64,000 bases of DNA. Source: FEN-1350 sp964643355 (GTDB lineage: Bacteria > Planctomycetota > Phycisphaerae > Sedimentisphaerales > Anaerohalosphaeraceae). The notes beneath the pieces were generated by a model that was given only the letters and a program-made list of their open reading frames with translations, was not told the DNA's origin and searched no databases. The position numbers and the translations under genes are program-made. The stretch spans positions 1 through 64,000 of the forward strand of contig CAZXPW010000014.1 of NCBI GenBank assembly GCA_964643355.1, read 5' to 3'. Shown here one piece after another: positions 8,102-16,591 of the stretch (position 1 is its first letter; every line of letters starts with the position of its first letter).

Positions 8102-9061
8102 GTGAAGGCAAAACAATTTAAAGCGAATCGGGGCTTCACGATCTGGGAACTGCTGTGTATTATCCTGATTGTTTTCTTCCTGGCGGCGATCATGATGCCG
8201 TCCCTCAACAAGGTCAAGAAAATCTCCACGCGGGTTGTCTGCGGCACCAATCTCAAGGGGCTGGGCACGGCCGTATCGGTTTACGCCAATGACTACGACG
8301 ACCGGTTTCCGGAATTGCCGGGCGAGGGCGAATGGTCCAAAAAACTCGGCTTTGCCTACACCATGGATAAACCGGAGTTCGGCAAAGGCGGGACCCAGAA
8401 CCTGACGGGAAGAACGATCAGCGCAAGCTGGTATCTGCTGGTGAGGGAGGCGGATGTGTCGCCCAAATCGTTTGTCTGTTCGGAGTCGAATCAAACTCCG
8501 TTCGGATATCAATACTATAGCTCCGGTGAAAATATTACGCGGTATTGGGATTTCGGCGATGATCCGTACAAGCATGTCAGCTACGCCATGCACAATCCTT
8601 ATGGCCGATTTCCGGCGAAGGGATCACGAGGCGCATCATTCGCGTATGCAGCGGACATGAGTCCGTGGTTTGAGGATGGTGATATTGTACCACCGAACCG
8701 TAACAACAGGGAGTGGTGGAAGAATGTCGCCCTGTTCCCGGCGGATGTTTCGGATTCGTACAGTGCCCGGGAACAAATCATGCAGGCCAATTCGATGCTG
8801 CATCATCGAGAAGGACAGAATGTGATGTTTGCCGATGGTCATTCGGAGTATGTCAAGACATCCGATGTCGGCGTGAAACACGACAACCTCTACACATTCT
8901 GGTCGAATGTTCTGAACGGAATCGGTTCCAACGATTCCGTGGAGCAGGATTTGAAAATACCGGATGTTTCAGAGGCCGATAAGCGAATTGGAACCAATCC
9001 GACATCGCGGAGCAAAGAAAACGACGCCAAGTCGATAGAGGATTCGTTTCTGGCGATCTAA
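8102..9061 (+). CDS. type IV pilin/pseudopilin-like protein (N-terminal methylation motif)
   Basis: 319 residues from GTG 8102. A short basic leader ends at Gly11, followed by FTIWELLCIILIVFFLAA: a class III prepilin signal with Glu at +5 and a single membrane helix. Prepilin peptidase should cut after Gly11. The exported part has the planctomycete type II secretion-like pattern (NLKGLGTAVSVYANDY, later FADGHSEYVKTSDVG near residue 243). A paralogue at 61384-62289 shares long blocks and the same C-terminal end, DSFLAI. It probably forms part of a pilus-like or type II secretion-like fibre, or a surface protein using its export route. A membrane-protein gene follows 50 nt downstream. Confidence 0.82.
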   Translation: MKAKQFKANRGFTIWELLCIILIVFFLAAIMMPSLNKVKKISTRVVCGTNLKGLGTAVSVYANDYDDRFPELPGEGEWSKKLGFAYTMDKPEFGKGGTQNLTGRTISASWYLLVREADVSPKSFVCSESNQTPFGYQYYSSGENITRYWDFGDDPYKHVSYAMHNPYGRFPAKGSRGASFAYAADMSPWFEDGDIVPPNRNNREWWKNVALFPADVSDSYSAREQIMQANSMLHHREGQNVMFADGHSEYVKTSDVGVKHDNLYTFWSNVLNGIGSNDSVEQDLKIPDVSEADKRIGTNPTSRSKENDAKSIEDSFLAI

Positions 9062-9111
9062 CGCGGAGACGGAGAAGAATCGGCAGGCAAGCTCAGATTG
9101 GAGGACCCATC

Positions 9112-10833
9112 ATGACCAACGACGAGAACAAGATTCCGGTCCACTTTGTGGAAATCCATCCGGCCACCGGTCGAGAGGGATCGAATTTTCGCGCCAAGAC
9201 CGATTGGGAAATGCTGCGGGATTTCTTTACCCTCACGGGCGGGAGCATTTTTTATTGTATCAGCGCCGTGCTGGTCGCCTATGGGGTTGTAAAACTATTG
9301 GGTCCGGTGTTGTCGGACACGGAAACCATCATGGCCGCCATGCCCTGTATCGGGACGCTGGCGGTTTACGAATTGGCTCTTCTGGGCGTTCTGGCGCTGA
9401 TCATCAGTCGCAAGGTCGTCGACGACGCAATCTCGGTAACACTGATAGTGGCACTCTACATGGTGGCGACAAGCATGGCGACCGGTTCAGTGGCAGAGAG
9501 GGATATTCGGTTCGCGGTTTATCCGGCGTTGTTCGGGACGATCCTGGGGGCGGGGAAGTTTTATGTGCTTCGACGATGGATCCGAATTCCGTTTGGAAAC
9601 CTATCGATGGTCGGCTTGTCGGGGCTGATCGCGATCAACTATTTCGGGCCGATTCTGATGGCCCATTCCATACAGACCGACACCGCAAACGAACTTGGAC
9701 GCCGGGGGATTTGGTTTCTGGTGTGGACCGCGATGCTGTTGGCTTCAGGATTGGTTTGGTATGAACGGTTGCCAGATCAGTCGGAAACAGCGAAGGGAAA
9801 ATCTGTGGCGTTGCTTCAGTCGCCGATGATGGTATGTATTCTGGCTCTGGTTCTGCTGGCGGCGTCCGGTGTCCATCAGTACGCGTCGGCCTACATGTTC
9901 GCGATCGCAAAACCGATCGGCGATTTTCTCGGCGCCATCGGTCTGGGGACATTATTGTTGCTGGAAATCCTTCGGCTTAGCAAGCTGCCTTTCGGGCCGA
10001 TTCAGATCGGGGTATCGTGTCTGCCATTGATTGCGATGGGGTATGCGATTCACCAAAAACAGATCGCGGCCAACGGGAGCATGGGTTTGGATATTCTTGT
10101 CTGGCCGCCGGTGTTTTTCCCTTTGATTGGGATCGGGTATTTGATTGTGGCGAATCGTACCGGCTGGAGAAATCTTCATTTTGTCGTGTATGGATGCGCA
10201 CTGGGTACCGTCTTAACGGCGGGATATTCGCCTCTTCGTCCGTGGGATCTGAATACAACGGCGTTTGGAGTGACGCTGGTCCTCAGCTTGATGGCCTATG
10301 GGATTGTGACATGGAAGCCGCCGATCTGTTTTCTGGCCGTGGCGATCCTGACGCTCGGACTGAGCCAGATATCGTCGTTTACGATGGGCGTGGTCGCATG
10401 GCAACTGACGCCGTATGGAGCTTTGGCGGGGGTAATCGGATTGGGATGCACGGCTCTGTATCTTATTTTTCTCAAGCAGTTTCATGTCGCAGGCCGCATT
10501 TTGGGGTTCGTAGGGGTGTCGGCTTTTCTGTATGACTTTCTTCCATCCTCCTGGAATAGTCGATATGTGCTGGTGCTGGCGATTGCCGTCATGATCGCGG
10601 CAATTGTCTGGTTGCGGACACGGGACCGGCTGGTATTTCTGTTTCTGTCTCTTCCCTTCGGCGCGAGGATGTACATTCTGGCAAAACAGATCGCGGAGTG
10701 GCGATTTGTGATACTGGGATTCCTGGTCTTGGCGGCCGGAGCCGTGTTGAGTATCCAAAAATCAAAACAGAAATCCCGGATTGAAGAATTCTCCAACCCC
10801 ACTTCGATTCCTTCCGGCGGTCAAGACCTGTGA
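9112..10833 (+). CDS. polytopic integral membrane protein of unknown function
   Basis: 573 residues; ATG 9112 follows GGAGG by 7 nt. After a cytosolic N-terminal stretch of about 40 residues the protein is almost wholly made of hydrophobic segments, at least fourteen possible membrane helices (for example GSIFYCISAVLVAYGVVKLL and YVLVLAIAVMIAAIVWL), ending in a short basic tail. No transporter signature is recognised. The preceding pseudopilin gene is close enough for co-transcription. Confidence 0.65.
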   Translation: MTNDENKIPVHFVEIHPATGREGSNFRAKTDWEMLRDFFTLTGGSIFYCISAVLVAYGVVKLLGPVLSDTETIMAAMPCIGTLAVYELALLGVLALIISRKVVDDAISVTLIVALYMVATSMATGSVAERDIRFAVYPALFGTILGAGKFYVLRRWIRIPFGNLSMVGLSGLIAINYFGPILMAHSIQTDTANELGRRGIWFLVWTAMLLASGLVWYERLPDQSETAKGKSVALLQSPMMVCILALVLLAASGVHQYASAYMFAIAKPIGDFLGAIGLGTLLLLEILRLSKLPFGPIQIGVSCLPLIAMGYAIHQKQIAANGSMGLDILVWPPVFFPLIGIGYLIVANRTGWRNLHFVVYGCALGTVLTAGYSPLRPWDLNTTAFGVTLVLSLMAYGIVTWKPPICFLAVAILTLGLSQISSFTMGVVAWQLTPYGALAGVIGLGCTALYLIFLKQFHVAGRILGFVGVSAFLYDFLPSSWNSRYVLVLAIAVMIAAIVWLRTRDRLVFLFLSLPFGARMYILAKQIAEWRFVILGFLVLAAGAVLSIQKSKQKSRIEEFSNPTSIPSGGQDL

Positions 10834-10940
10834 ATCCGCCGAAATTCCCATGATTGGCCAATTGAATCGGCTGTCAAATGACGCTATAATCGGCCCGGTG
10901 ATTTGGATTTGACAAAACCGTTTTGCAGACAGGAACCGAT

Positions 10941-11906
10941 ATGGCGCATTTGTTCGTCAAGGATATCAAGCCGGGCTTGCAGATCAACGACATCTACATG
11001 GTCTCGCAGCCGGTTCTTCGCAACACAACGCGGGGTGATCTGTATATCGCAATGTACCTTTCCGACCGGACGGGCAAACTCAACGCGCGGATGTGGCAGG
11101 CGACTGAAGCCCTCTACAACCAGATCCCCGCCGAGGGATTCTTGCAGATTCGCGGCAAGAGCGAATTGTATCAGGGAAACCTGCAACTGGTGATCAACGA
11201 TCTGGTGGTCGTACGATCCGATCAGGTCAATCTGGCCGAGTACATGCCGCGGACGGACAAGGATCCGGCCAAACTGTTCACCGAGCTCAAGGAGATGCTC
11301 AAGGCCGTCAAAAACCCCGGGCTTGGGGGCCTGATTCAGGAATTCCTTGACGACGCCGAACTGATGAAGCGATTCTGTACCGCCCCGGCGGCCATGCAGA
11401 TGCATCATTGTTTTCTCGGCGGACTGTTGGAACATACTCACTCGATGATGCAGGTGGCCACGCGTATCCTGCCGTTGTATCCGAAGATTCAGGCGGATTT
11501 GGTCCTGGCGGCCATCTTTCTTCATGACATTGCCAAGACCGCCGAGATGAGCTACGAGGTGGCTTTTTCCTATACCGATCGCGGCCAGTTGCTCGGGCAC
11601 ATTTTGCTGGGTTCGATGTGGATTCAGGACAAGGCCCGCGCCGCTCAGGCCAAAGGCGTCAAGATCGACACAGAGGTACTGGACTCCCTGCTTCACATCA
11701 TCCTGGCCCATCATGGGGAATATGAATTCGGATCGCCCAAGCTGCCCGCCACGGCCGAGGCGTTCATGGTCAACTATATCGACAATCTCGACGCCAAGAT
11801 GAACCAGGTCGCCACGCTGATCGACACCGACGCCACCGAAGGCAACTGGACCGGGTACCAAAAAAGCTTGGAGACGCGGCTGTATCGAAAACGGCCGACT
11901 TTGTAA
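10941..11906 (+). CDS. 3'-5' exoribonuclease of the YhaM type (OB fold + HD domain)
   Basis: 321 residues from ATG 10941 with AGGA 7 nt upstream; a TTG six codons earlier is possible. The length matches YhaM (about 314). Residues about 10-95 form an OB-fold nucleic-acid-binding domain (DLYIAMYLSDRTGKLNARMW). Residues about 150-290 are an HD domain with HHCFLGGLLEHTHSM, the metal-binding pair in AAIFLHDIAKT, LLGHILLG and IILAHHGEYEFGSPKLP, then a helix with YIDNLDAKM that is typical of this family. It is expected to trim RNA (and possibly DNA) 3' ends in the cytosol. It appears monocistronic. Confidence 0.87.
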   Translation: MAHLFVKDIKPGLQINDIYMVSQPVLRNTTRGDLYIAMYLSDRTGKLNARMWQATEALYNQIPAEGFLQIRGKSELYQGNLQLVINDLVVVRSDQVNLAEYMPRTDKDPAKLFTELKEMLKAVKNPGLGGLIQEFLDDAELMKRFCTAPAAMQMHHCFLGGLLEHTHSMMQVATRILPLYPKIQADLVLAAIFLHDIAKTAEMSYEVAFSYTDRGQLLGHILLGSMWIQDKARAAQAKGVKIDTEVLDSLLHIILAHHGEYEFGSPKLPATAEAFMVNYIDNLDAKMNQVATLIDTDATEGNWTGYQKSLETRLYRKRPTL

Positions 11907-11988
11907 TCATCGAGATCCTTTCGTATCTCCTTGTCAAGGAAAAGGATCTGTTCGAGACGAATTTTCGTCCTCAGAAAAGGAATTGACC

Positions 11989-12017
11989 TTGACAGAACCA
12001 AGACCGGGTGGTAGAGA
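11989..12017 (+). promoter_or_regulatory. candidate promoter of the sugar-catabolic locus
   Basis: A perfect -35 TTGACA (11989-11994) is followed after 17 nt by a weak -10 TAGAGA (12012-12017), about 80 nt before the first gene. Downstream, GCCGGGTT and AACCCGGC (within 12038-12064) could form a hairpin in the leader. Confidence 0.4.
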
Positions 12018-12096
12018 GAAAACTCACAGATCGCGGTTCTGCCGGGTTTGAGCGGTCGAACCCGGCGAGCCGAATCCGGATCGTGCAGGAGGCAAC

Positions 12097-13032
12097 ATGA
12101 AGATCGGCATCAATATGCTGTTGTGGACGCCATTTGTGACGGAGAAACACTTCTCCGTATTCCCCGCCCTGCGAAAATTCGGCTATGACGGGGTCGAACT
12201 CCCCATCTTCGGCGGCGATGTACCGCATTATCAGAAGGTCGGCCAAGCGCTGAAAAACGCGGGGCTGGGCTGCACAGTCGTGTCGGTCATTCCGGACGAA
12301 GAGCATAATCCAATCAGCCCCAACCCGGAACATCGGCGCGGGGCGGTGGATCGGCTCAAGTGGGTGGTCGATTGTTCCGCCGCGGCGGGGGCGGAGGTGA
12401 TCTGTGGGCCGTTGTATCAGCCACTGGGGGTTTTCAGCGGACAAGGACCCACGGAGTCGGAGAAACAATGGGCCGCTGAAGTACACCGGGAAGCGGCCGA
12501 ATATGCGGCCCAGGCGAAGATCGATTTCGCGATCGAGCCGCTCAATCGATTCGAATGTTACTTCCTTAACACGCTCGGCGACGCGGCCCGGCACGCCCAG
12601 CGGGTCAACCACCCCTCGTTGGGGATCATGTTTGACACCTTCCACGGCAATATTGAGGAACGAGATCCGGTTGGGTGTATCACGGAAAATATTCGTTGGC
12701 TCAAGCATTTTCACATCTCCTCCAACGACCGCGGCACACCGGGTAAGGATCATATCCCGTGGCTGGAAACCTGCAAGTCCCTTCGGCGCGGAGGGTATGA
12801 TCGGTGGTTGACGATCGAATCGTTCGGTGGGCCGATCGAAGGCCTTGCGGCGACGGTCAAGGTCTGGCGGGAAATCTCCGCCAGTGCCGAAGAGGTCTAT
12901 CGCACCGGATTGGAGACAATCAAGAAAAGCTGGAGACTCGCGGGACCCAAGAAAAAGAAATCAGACAGCAACAAGAAAAGTGTCAAATTACAACCAAAAG
13001 TCAAAAAGAAACCGGTCAAACAAAGAAAGTGA
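12097..13032 (+). CDS. sugar phosphate isomerase/epimerase family TIM barrel (tagatose 3-epimerase-like)
   Basis: 311 residues; ATG 12097 follows GGAGG. Xylose-isomerase-like/AP-endonuclease-2 barrel with the signatures of the ketose 3-epimerase group: IEPLNRFE near residue 145 (catalytic and metal-binding Glu), MFDTFHGNIEE near 178 (Asp and His ligands), HFHISSNDRGTPG and IESFGG near 240. Such enzymes epimerise ketoses at C3, but related barrels act as lyases or hydratases on 3-keto sugars. The last 28 residues are a Lys-rich tail (KKKKSDSNKKS onwards) not found in usual members. First gene of a run with a second barrel, a Gfo/Idh/MocA enzyme and a cupin. Confidence 0.85.
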   Translation: MKIGINMLLWTPFVTEKHFSVFPALRKFGYDGVELPIFGGDVPHYQKVGQALKNAGLGCTVVSVIPDEEHNPISPNPEHRRGAVDRLKWVVDCSAAAGAEVICGPLYQPLGVFSGQGPTESEKQWAAEVHREAAEYAAQAKIDFAIEPLNRFECYFLNTLGDAARHAQRVNHPSLGIMFDTFHGNIEERDPVGCITENIRWLKHFHISSNDRGTPGKDHIPWLETCKSLRRGGYDRWLTIESFGGPIEGLAATVKVWREISASAEEVYRTGLETIKKSWRLAGPKKKKSDSNKKSVKLQPKVKKKPVKQRK

Positions 13033-13133
13033 TTTTTGATTTTTCCTGATCCTTTTGGTTTTTGCATTTTGATATTGAATCTGAGGGAAAAGTCGGCACA
13101 GGAAACCGCGGAACAGAATCGACAGGAGAGAAC

Positions 13134-14030
13134 ATGAAAAAGATATCGATCGGATCATGGGCGTATGCGATCGGGCCGTATCAGAATCATCCCGTTCCGT
13201 GGGATGAGCTGATCCACAAACTCAAGGAACTGGGATTCGATGGCGTGGAGTTGGGTGGGTTTCCGCCCCATCCGAATCCGGATGATCTGAAGACGCCCGA
13301 GCAGCGAAAGACCTGCCGCGACCAGATGAAAAATCTGGGGCTGGGCTGGTCGGGACTGGCGGCAAATTTGTGGAGCCAGCATTTAATCGACGCCGAAGAC
13401 ACGACTCCCTATATCAACGAGTTCCGCAAAAACCTGCAGTTCTGCATGGACCTGGGAATCGACGCGATCCGCGTGGACACTGTCCAGCCGCCGACGATCT
13501 TCGAGAAGGTCGATCGCAAGACGGCTCGCAAGCGCGTCGTCGATACCTGGAAGACCTGTGCCAAGGAAGCCGCGGCCAAGAAAATCCGGGTGACTTGGGA
13601 ATTCGAGCCGGGTTTTGCGTTCAACAAACCGTCGGATATTGTCGGGATCGTCGAGGAAGTCGGCGAGAAGAATTTCGGTGTGCTCTTTGACGCCTGTCAT
13701 GGATACATGGTGGCCGTCGAGGGCGCCCGCCAGGACGGCAAAAAAGAGACGCTCAAGGGCGGCGTGATGGAACTGGCCAAGAAGCTGCGGGGCAAGATCA
13801 ATCACATCCACTTGATCGATTCGGACGGCACGCTTCACGGCGACGAAACCTCGACGCACGCGCCGTTCGGGGCCGGAAAAGTGGACTTTGACAAGTTGCT
13901 CCCGGAACTGGCCCAAAACGATATGGGCCATAACTGGTGGACGATCGATCTGTGTTTCTGGCCGGACGCTTGGCCGGTAACGGCGGCGTGCAAAAAGGCC
14001 GTGGATGAACTGAACAAGAAATACGGTTGA
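13134..14030 (+). CDS. sugar phosphate isomerase/epimerase family TIM barrel
   Basis: 298 residues from ATG 13134, preceded by AGGAGAG; the longer in-frame start is unsupported. AP-endonuclease-2/xylose-isomerase-like barrel: ELGFDGVELGGF near the N-terminus, TWEFEPGF near 155 (probable Glu ligand), GVLFDACHGY near 184 (Asp/His ligands) and HIHLIDSDG. The substrate is likely a sugar or keto sugar also handled by the oxidoreductase encoded 37 nt downstream. It differs clearly from the barrel at 12097, so the two probably carry out successive steps. The intergenic region before it is T-rich and repetitive. Confidence 0.85.
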   Translation: MKKISIGSWAYAIGPYQNHPVPWDELIHKLKELGFDGVELGGFPPHPNPDDLKTPEQRKTCRDQMKNLGLGWSGLAANLWSQHLIDAEDTTPYINEFRKNLQFCMDLGIDAIRVDTVQPPTIFEKVDRKTARKRVVDTWKTCAKEAAAKKIRVTWEFEPGFAFNKPSDIVGIVEEVGEKNFGVLFDACHGYMVAVEGARQDGKKETLKGGVMELAKKLRGKINHIHLIDSDGTLHGDETSTHAPFGAGKVDFDKLLPELAQNDMGHNWWTIDLCFWPDAWPVTAACKKAVDELNKKYG

Positions 14031-14067
14031 GCCGACGACGGCAACCATCCGTAATGGAGGCGATCCA

Positions 14068-15210
14068 ATGAAAAAGAAGAAACTCAACATCGGCCTTATC
14101 GGTTTTGGGTTTATGGGCCGGACCCACTCGAATGCTTATCGCAAGGTCTCAAACTTTTTTGATATTCCATATGAGCCGGTCCTGCAGACGATCTGTGGGC
14201 TGGAAGAAGATAAGTCCAAGGCCTTCGCCGAACGATGGGGTTACAAGACCTGGACGACCGACTGGCACAAAGTCGTCGAGGACAAAAATATCGATGTGAT
14301 CGATATCTGCGTGCCGAACAATGTGCACGCGGAGATCGCCATCGCCGCAGCCACGGCCGGCAAAGCCATCCTGTGCGAAAAACCGCTGGCCCTCAACAGC
14401 GAACAAGCCAAGACAATGGTCGATGCGGTCGAAAAGGCCGGCGTAGCGAACATGGTGTCGTTCAATTATCGCCGCGTTCCGGCCGTGACATTGGCCAAAA
14501 AACTCATCGACGAAGGGCGGCTCGGCCGGATTTTCCACTATCGCGCTAACTTTTTGCAGGACTGGACGATCTCGGCCAAGGTTCCGCAGGGCGGCATCGC
14601 CACCTGGCGGCTGGATGTCAAAGCGGCCGGTTCCGGCGTGACCGGCGATCTGTTGGCCCACTGCATCGACACGGCTATGTGGCATAACGGGCCGATCAAC
14701 ACCGTCTGCGCGACGACGGAAACCTTTGTCAAGGAACGGATGAATATCGATACCGGCAAGGTTGAGCCGGTCGGCATCGACGACGCCTGCACCTTCTTCT
14801 GTCGGTTCGACAATGGTTCGCTGGGTAATTTTGAATCGACTCGATACGCTCGCGGCCACAAGGCCCTTTATACTTTTGAGATCAACGGCGAGAACGCCTC
14901 AATTGCCTGGGACCTGCATGACCTGCACCGGCTGAGCTATTTCGATCATCGCGACGATTCCATTGTTCGCGGCTGGCGGAGCATTCATGTCACCGACGGC
15001 GACATGCCGTATATGGACAAGTGGTGGGTGCCGGGCCTGCAGATCGGTTACGAGCACACTTTCGTGCATCAGGCGGCCGACTTCCTCCAGGGCATGGCCG
15101 ACGGCAAGCCGGCTTCGCCGACCTTCCGCGAGGCCCTGGCCACGCAGCAGGTCTGCGACGCTGTCCTGAAATCCGCACGAAACAAGTCGTGGGAGAAAGT
15201 CCCGCGGTAA
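14068..15210 (+). CDS. Gfo/Idh/MocA family oxidoreductase
   Basis: 380 residues; ATG 14068 preceded by GGAGG at 7 nt. NAD(P)-binding motif GLIGFGFMGRTH (from residue 9), catalytic-lysine signature EKPLAL near 104, and a C-terminal half with SGVTGDLLAHCIDTAMW bearing the Asp and His of the active site. No signal peptide, so cytosolic. It is flanked by isomerase-like barrels and a cupin, which suggests oxidation or reduction of a sugar at a ring carbon as part of the same route. It is only distantly similar to the enzyme at 4098. Confidence 0.9.
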   Translation: MKKKKLNIGLIGFGFMGRTHSNAYRKVSNFFDIPYEPVLQTICGLEEDKSKAFAERWGYKTWTTDWHKVVEDKNIDVIDICVPNNVHAEIAIAAATAGKAILCEKPLALNSEQAKTMVDAVEKAGVANMVSFNYRRVPAVTLAKKLIDEGRLGRIFHYRANFLQDWTISAKVPQGGIATWRLDVKAAGSGVTGDLLAHCIDTAMWHNGPINTVCATTETFVKERMNIDTGKVEPVGIDDACTFFCRFDNGSLGNFESTRYARGHKALYTFEINGENASIAWDLHDLHRLSYFDHRDDSIVRGWRSIHVTDGDMPYMDKWWVPGLQIGYEHTFVHQAADFLQGMADGKPASPTFREALATQQVCDAVLKSARNKSWEKVPR

Positions 15211-15246
15211 TCGTTGTTCAACATTTACCCTGAAAGGGAAAATCGT

Positions 15247-16467
15247 ATGCCAGCATCATCCAAACGAATCGCGGAAAATGCGCTGGAACAGGGCGACGGT
15301 ATCGTACGCCTGGCCCCCAACTGGGTCCCACGGTCGTTTTGCATTCCCGGCCGTCGGATCAAACTGCACCCGGATGACTATTACGCAATGGGCGGCGTTC
15401 GGGGCGGGATCGACGAAAGGTGGTTCGCCTCGACAACTCCGGCCGACAATGGACCGCTTACCAGCCCCAACGAAGGTCTGAGTTTCATCGTTTTTCAAAA
15501 TGGCTCCAAAACCGAGAAGGTTCTCCTTCGGGATGCGGTGGACAGTCTCAAGGGCCAACTGATCGGCGATCGAATCTGGAAGCAGTACAAGCGGTGGCCG
15601 ATGTATTCGAAGTTCTTCGACAACCAGGGCCCGCTGCCGCATCATATCCATCATCGCGACAAGCACGCCAAACTGACCGGCCAGCTCGGAAAACCCGAGG
15701 CCTATTTCTTCCCGCCGCAGGTTAACAACCACGGCGGCGATTTCCCGTACACCTTTTTCGGCCTCAATCCCGATGTGACGCGCAAGCAGGTCCGGCAGTG
15801 CCTGGAGGATTTCTGGAAAGGCGACAACAAGATCACCAACATTTCCCGCGCGTACAGACTCCAGCCCGGGACCGGCTGGGATGTCCCGCCGGGCGTGCTG
15901 CACGCCCCGGGCAGTTTGTGCACCTACGAGCCGCAGAAGGCATCGGATGTGTTCTCGATGTATCAATCGCTGGCGGGAACCACGGTCGTACCAAAGGAAC
16001 TGCTTTGGAAGGACACGCCCAAGAAACGCGTCAATGATGTGGACTGGCTGCTGGAGGTGATCGACTGGGATCTGAATGTCGATCCGGACTTTGCCAAAAA
16101 CCGATTCATGGCCCCGCTGCCCGTAGAGCCGCTCAAGCAGATGCAGAAGGCCGGATATATCGACAACTGGATCTGCTACAAGTCCGATGCCTTCAGCGCC
16201 AAGGAACTGACGGTCCTGCCGGGACGAACGGTGACGATTAAAGACAGCGCCGCCTACGGATTCATCATGATGCAGGGTCATGGCAGGATGGGCGTGTGGG
16301 ATATCGAGACGCCTACGATGATTCGCTATGGACAATTGACACAGGATGAATTTTTCGTCAGCGAAAGCGCCGCCAAAGCAGGAGTTACGATCACCAATCC
16401 GAGCCAGACCGACCCGATTGTCATGCTCAAGCACTTCGGCCCGGGTAATCCCGACCTGAAGTTGTAA
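15247..16467 (+). CDS. cupin protein, mannose-6-phosphate-isomerase-like
   Basis: 406 residues; start chosen at ATG 15247 (AAAGGGA upstream) over an ATG eleven codons earlier. Metal-binding cupin residues are visible in HIHHRDKHAKLTG (near 132), the acidic GKPEAYFFPP (near 148) and the later His in VPPGVLHAPGS (near 214), an arrangement like type I phosphomannose isomerases. The central insertion and the C-terminal region (PGRTVTIKDSAAYGF) suggest a second, degenerate cupin. It probably isomerises a sugar or sugar acid in the same pathway as the preceding three genes. A terminator follows at 16511. Confidence 0.7.
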   Translation: MPASSKRIAENALEQGDGIVRLAPNWVPRSFCIPGRRIKLHPDDYYAMGGVRGGIDERWFASTTPADNGPLTSPNEGLSFIVFQNGSKTEKVLLRDAVDSLKGQLIGDRIWKQYKRWPMYSKFFDNQGPLPHHIHHRDKHAKLTGQLGKPEAYFFPPQVNNHGGDFPYTFFGLNPDVTRKQVRQCLEDFWKGDNKITNISRAYRLQPGTGWDVPPGVLHAPGSLCTYEPQKASDVFSMYQSLAGTTVVPKELLWKDTPKKRVNDVDWLLEVIDWDLNVDPDFAKNRFMAPLPVEPLKQMQKAGYIDNWICYKSDAFSAKELTVLPGRTVTIKDSAAYGFIMMQGHGRMGVWDIETPTMIRYGQLTQDEFFVSESAAKAGVTITNPSQTDPIVMLKHFGPGNPDLKL

Positions 16468-16510
16468 AACGAACTTGACAGGATGGCCTTGTGGGTGAAA
16501 GGAATCACGC

Positions 16511-16540
16511 CAAGACCCTCGCCTCCGGGCGGGGGTCTTG
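16511..16540 (+). terminator. Rho-independent terminator after the cupin gene
   Basis: CAAGACCC and GGGTCTTG form the base of a GC-rich hairpin of about 12 pairs followed by TGTTTG. It separates the four cytosolic sugar genes (12097-16467) from the glycosidase genes, although the short, interrupted T tract could allow read-through. Confidence 0.65.
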
Positions 16541-16591
16541 TGTTTGAAGGGCAACCTGAATCGGAAAGCCAACGATAAAAAAGGAGATCGC

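Noticed and set aside
11907..12096. Hairpin near 12039-12064 considered as tRNA or riboswitch
   Set aside because: Only a single stem is visible; no cloverleaf or known aptamer core could be recognised.
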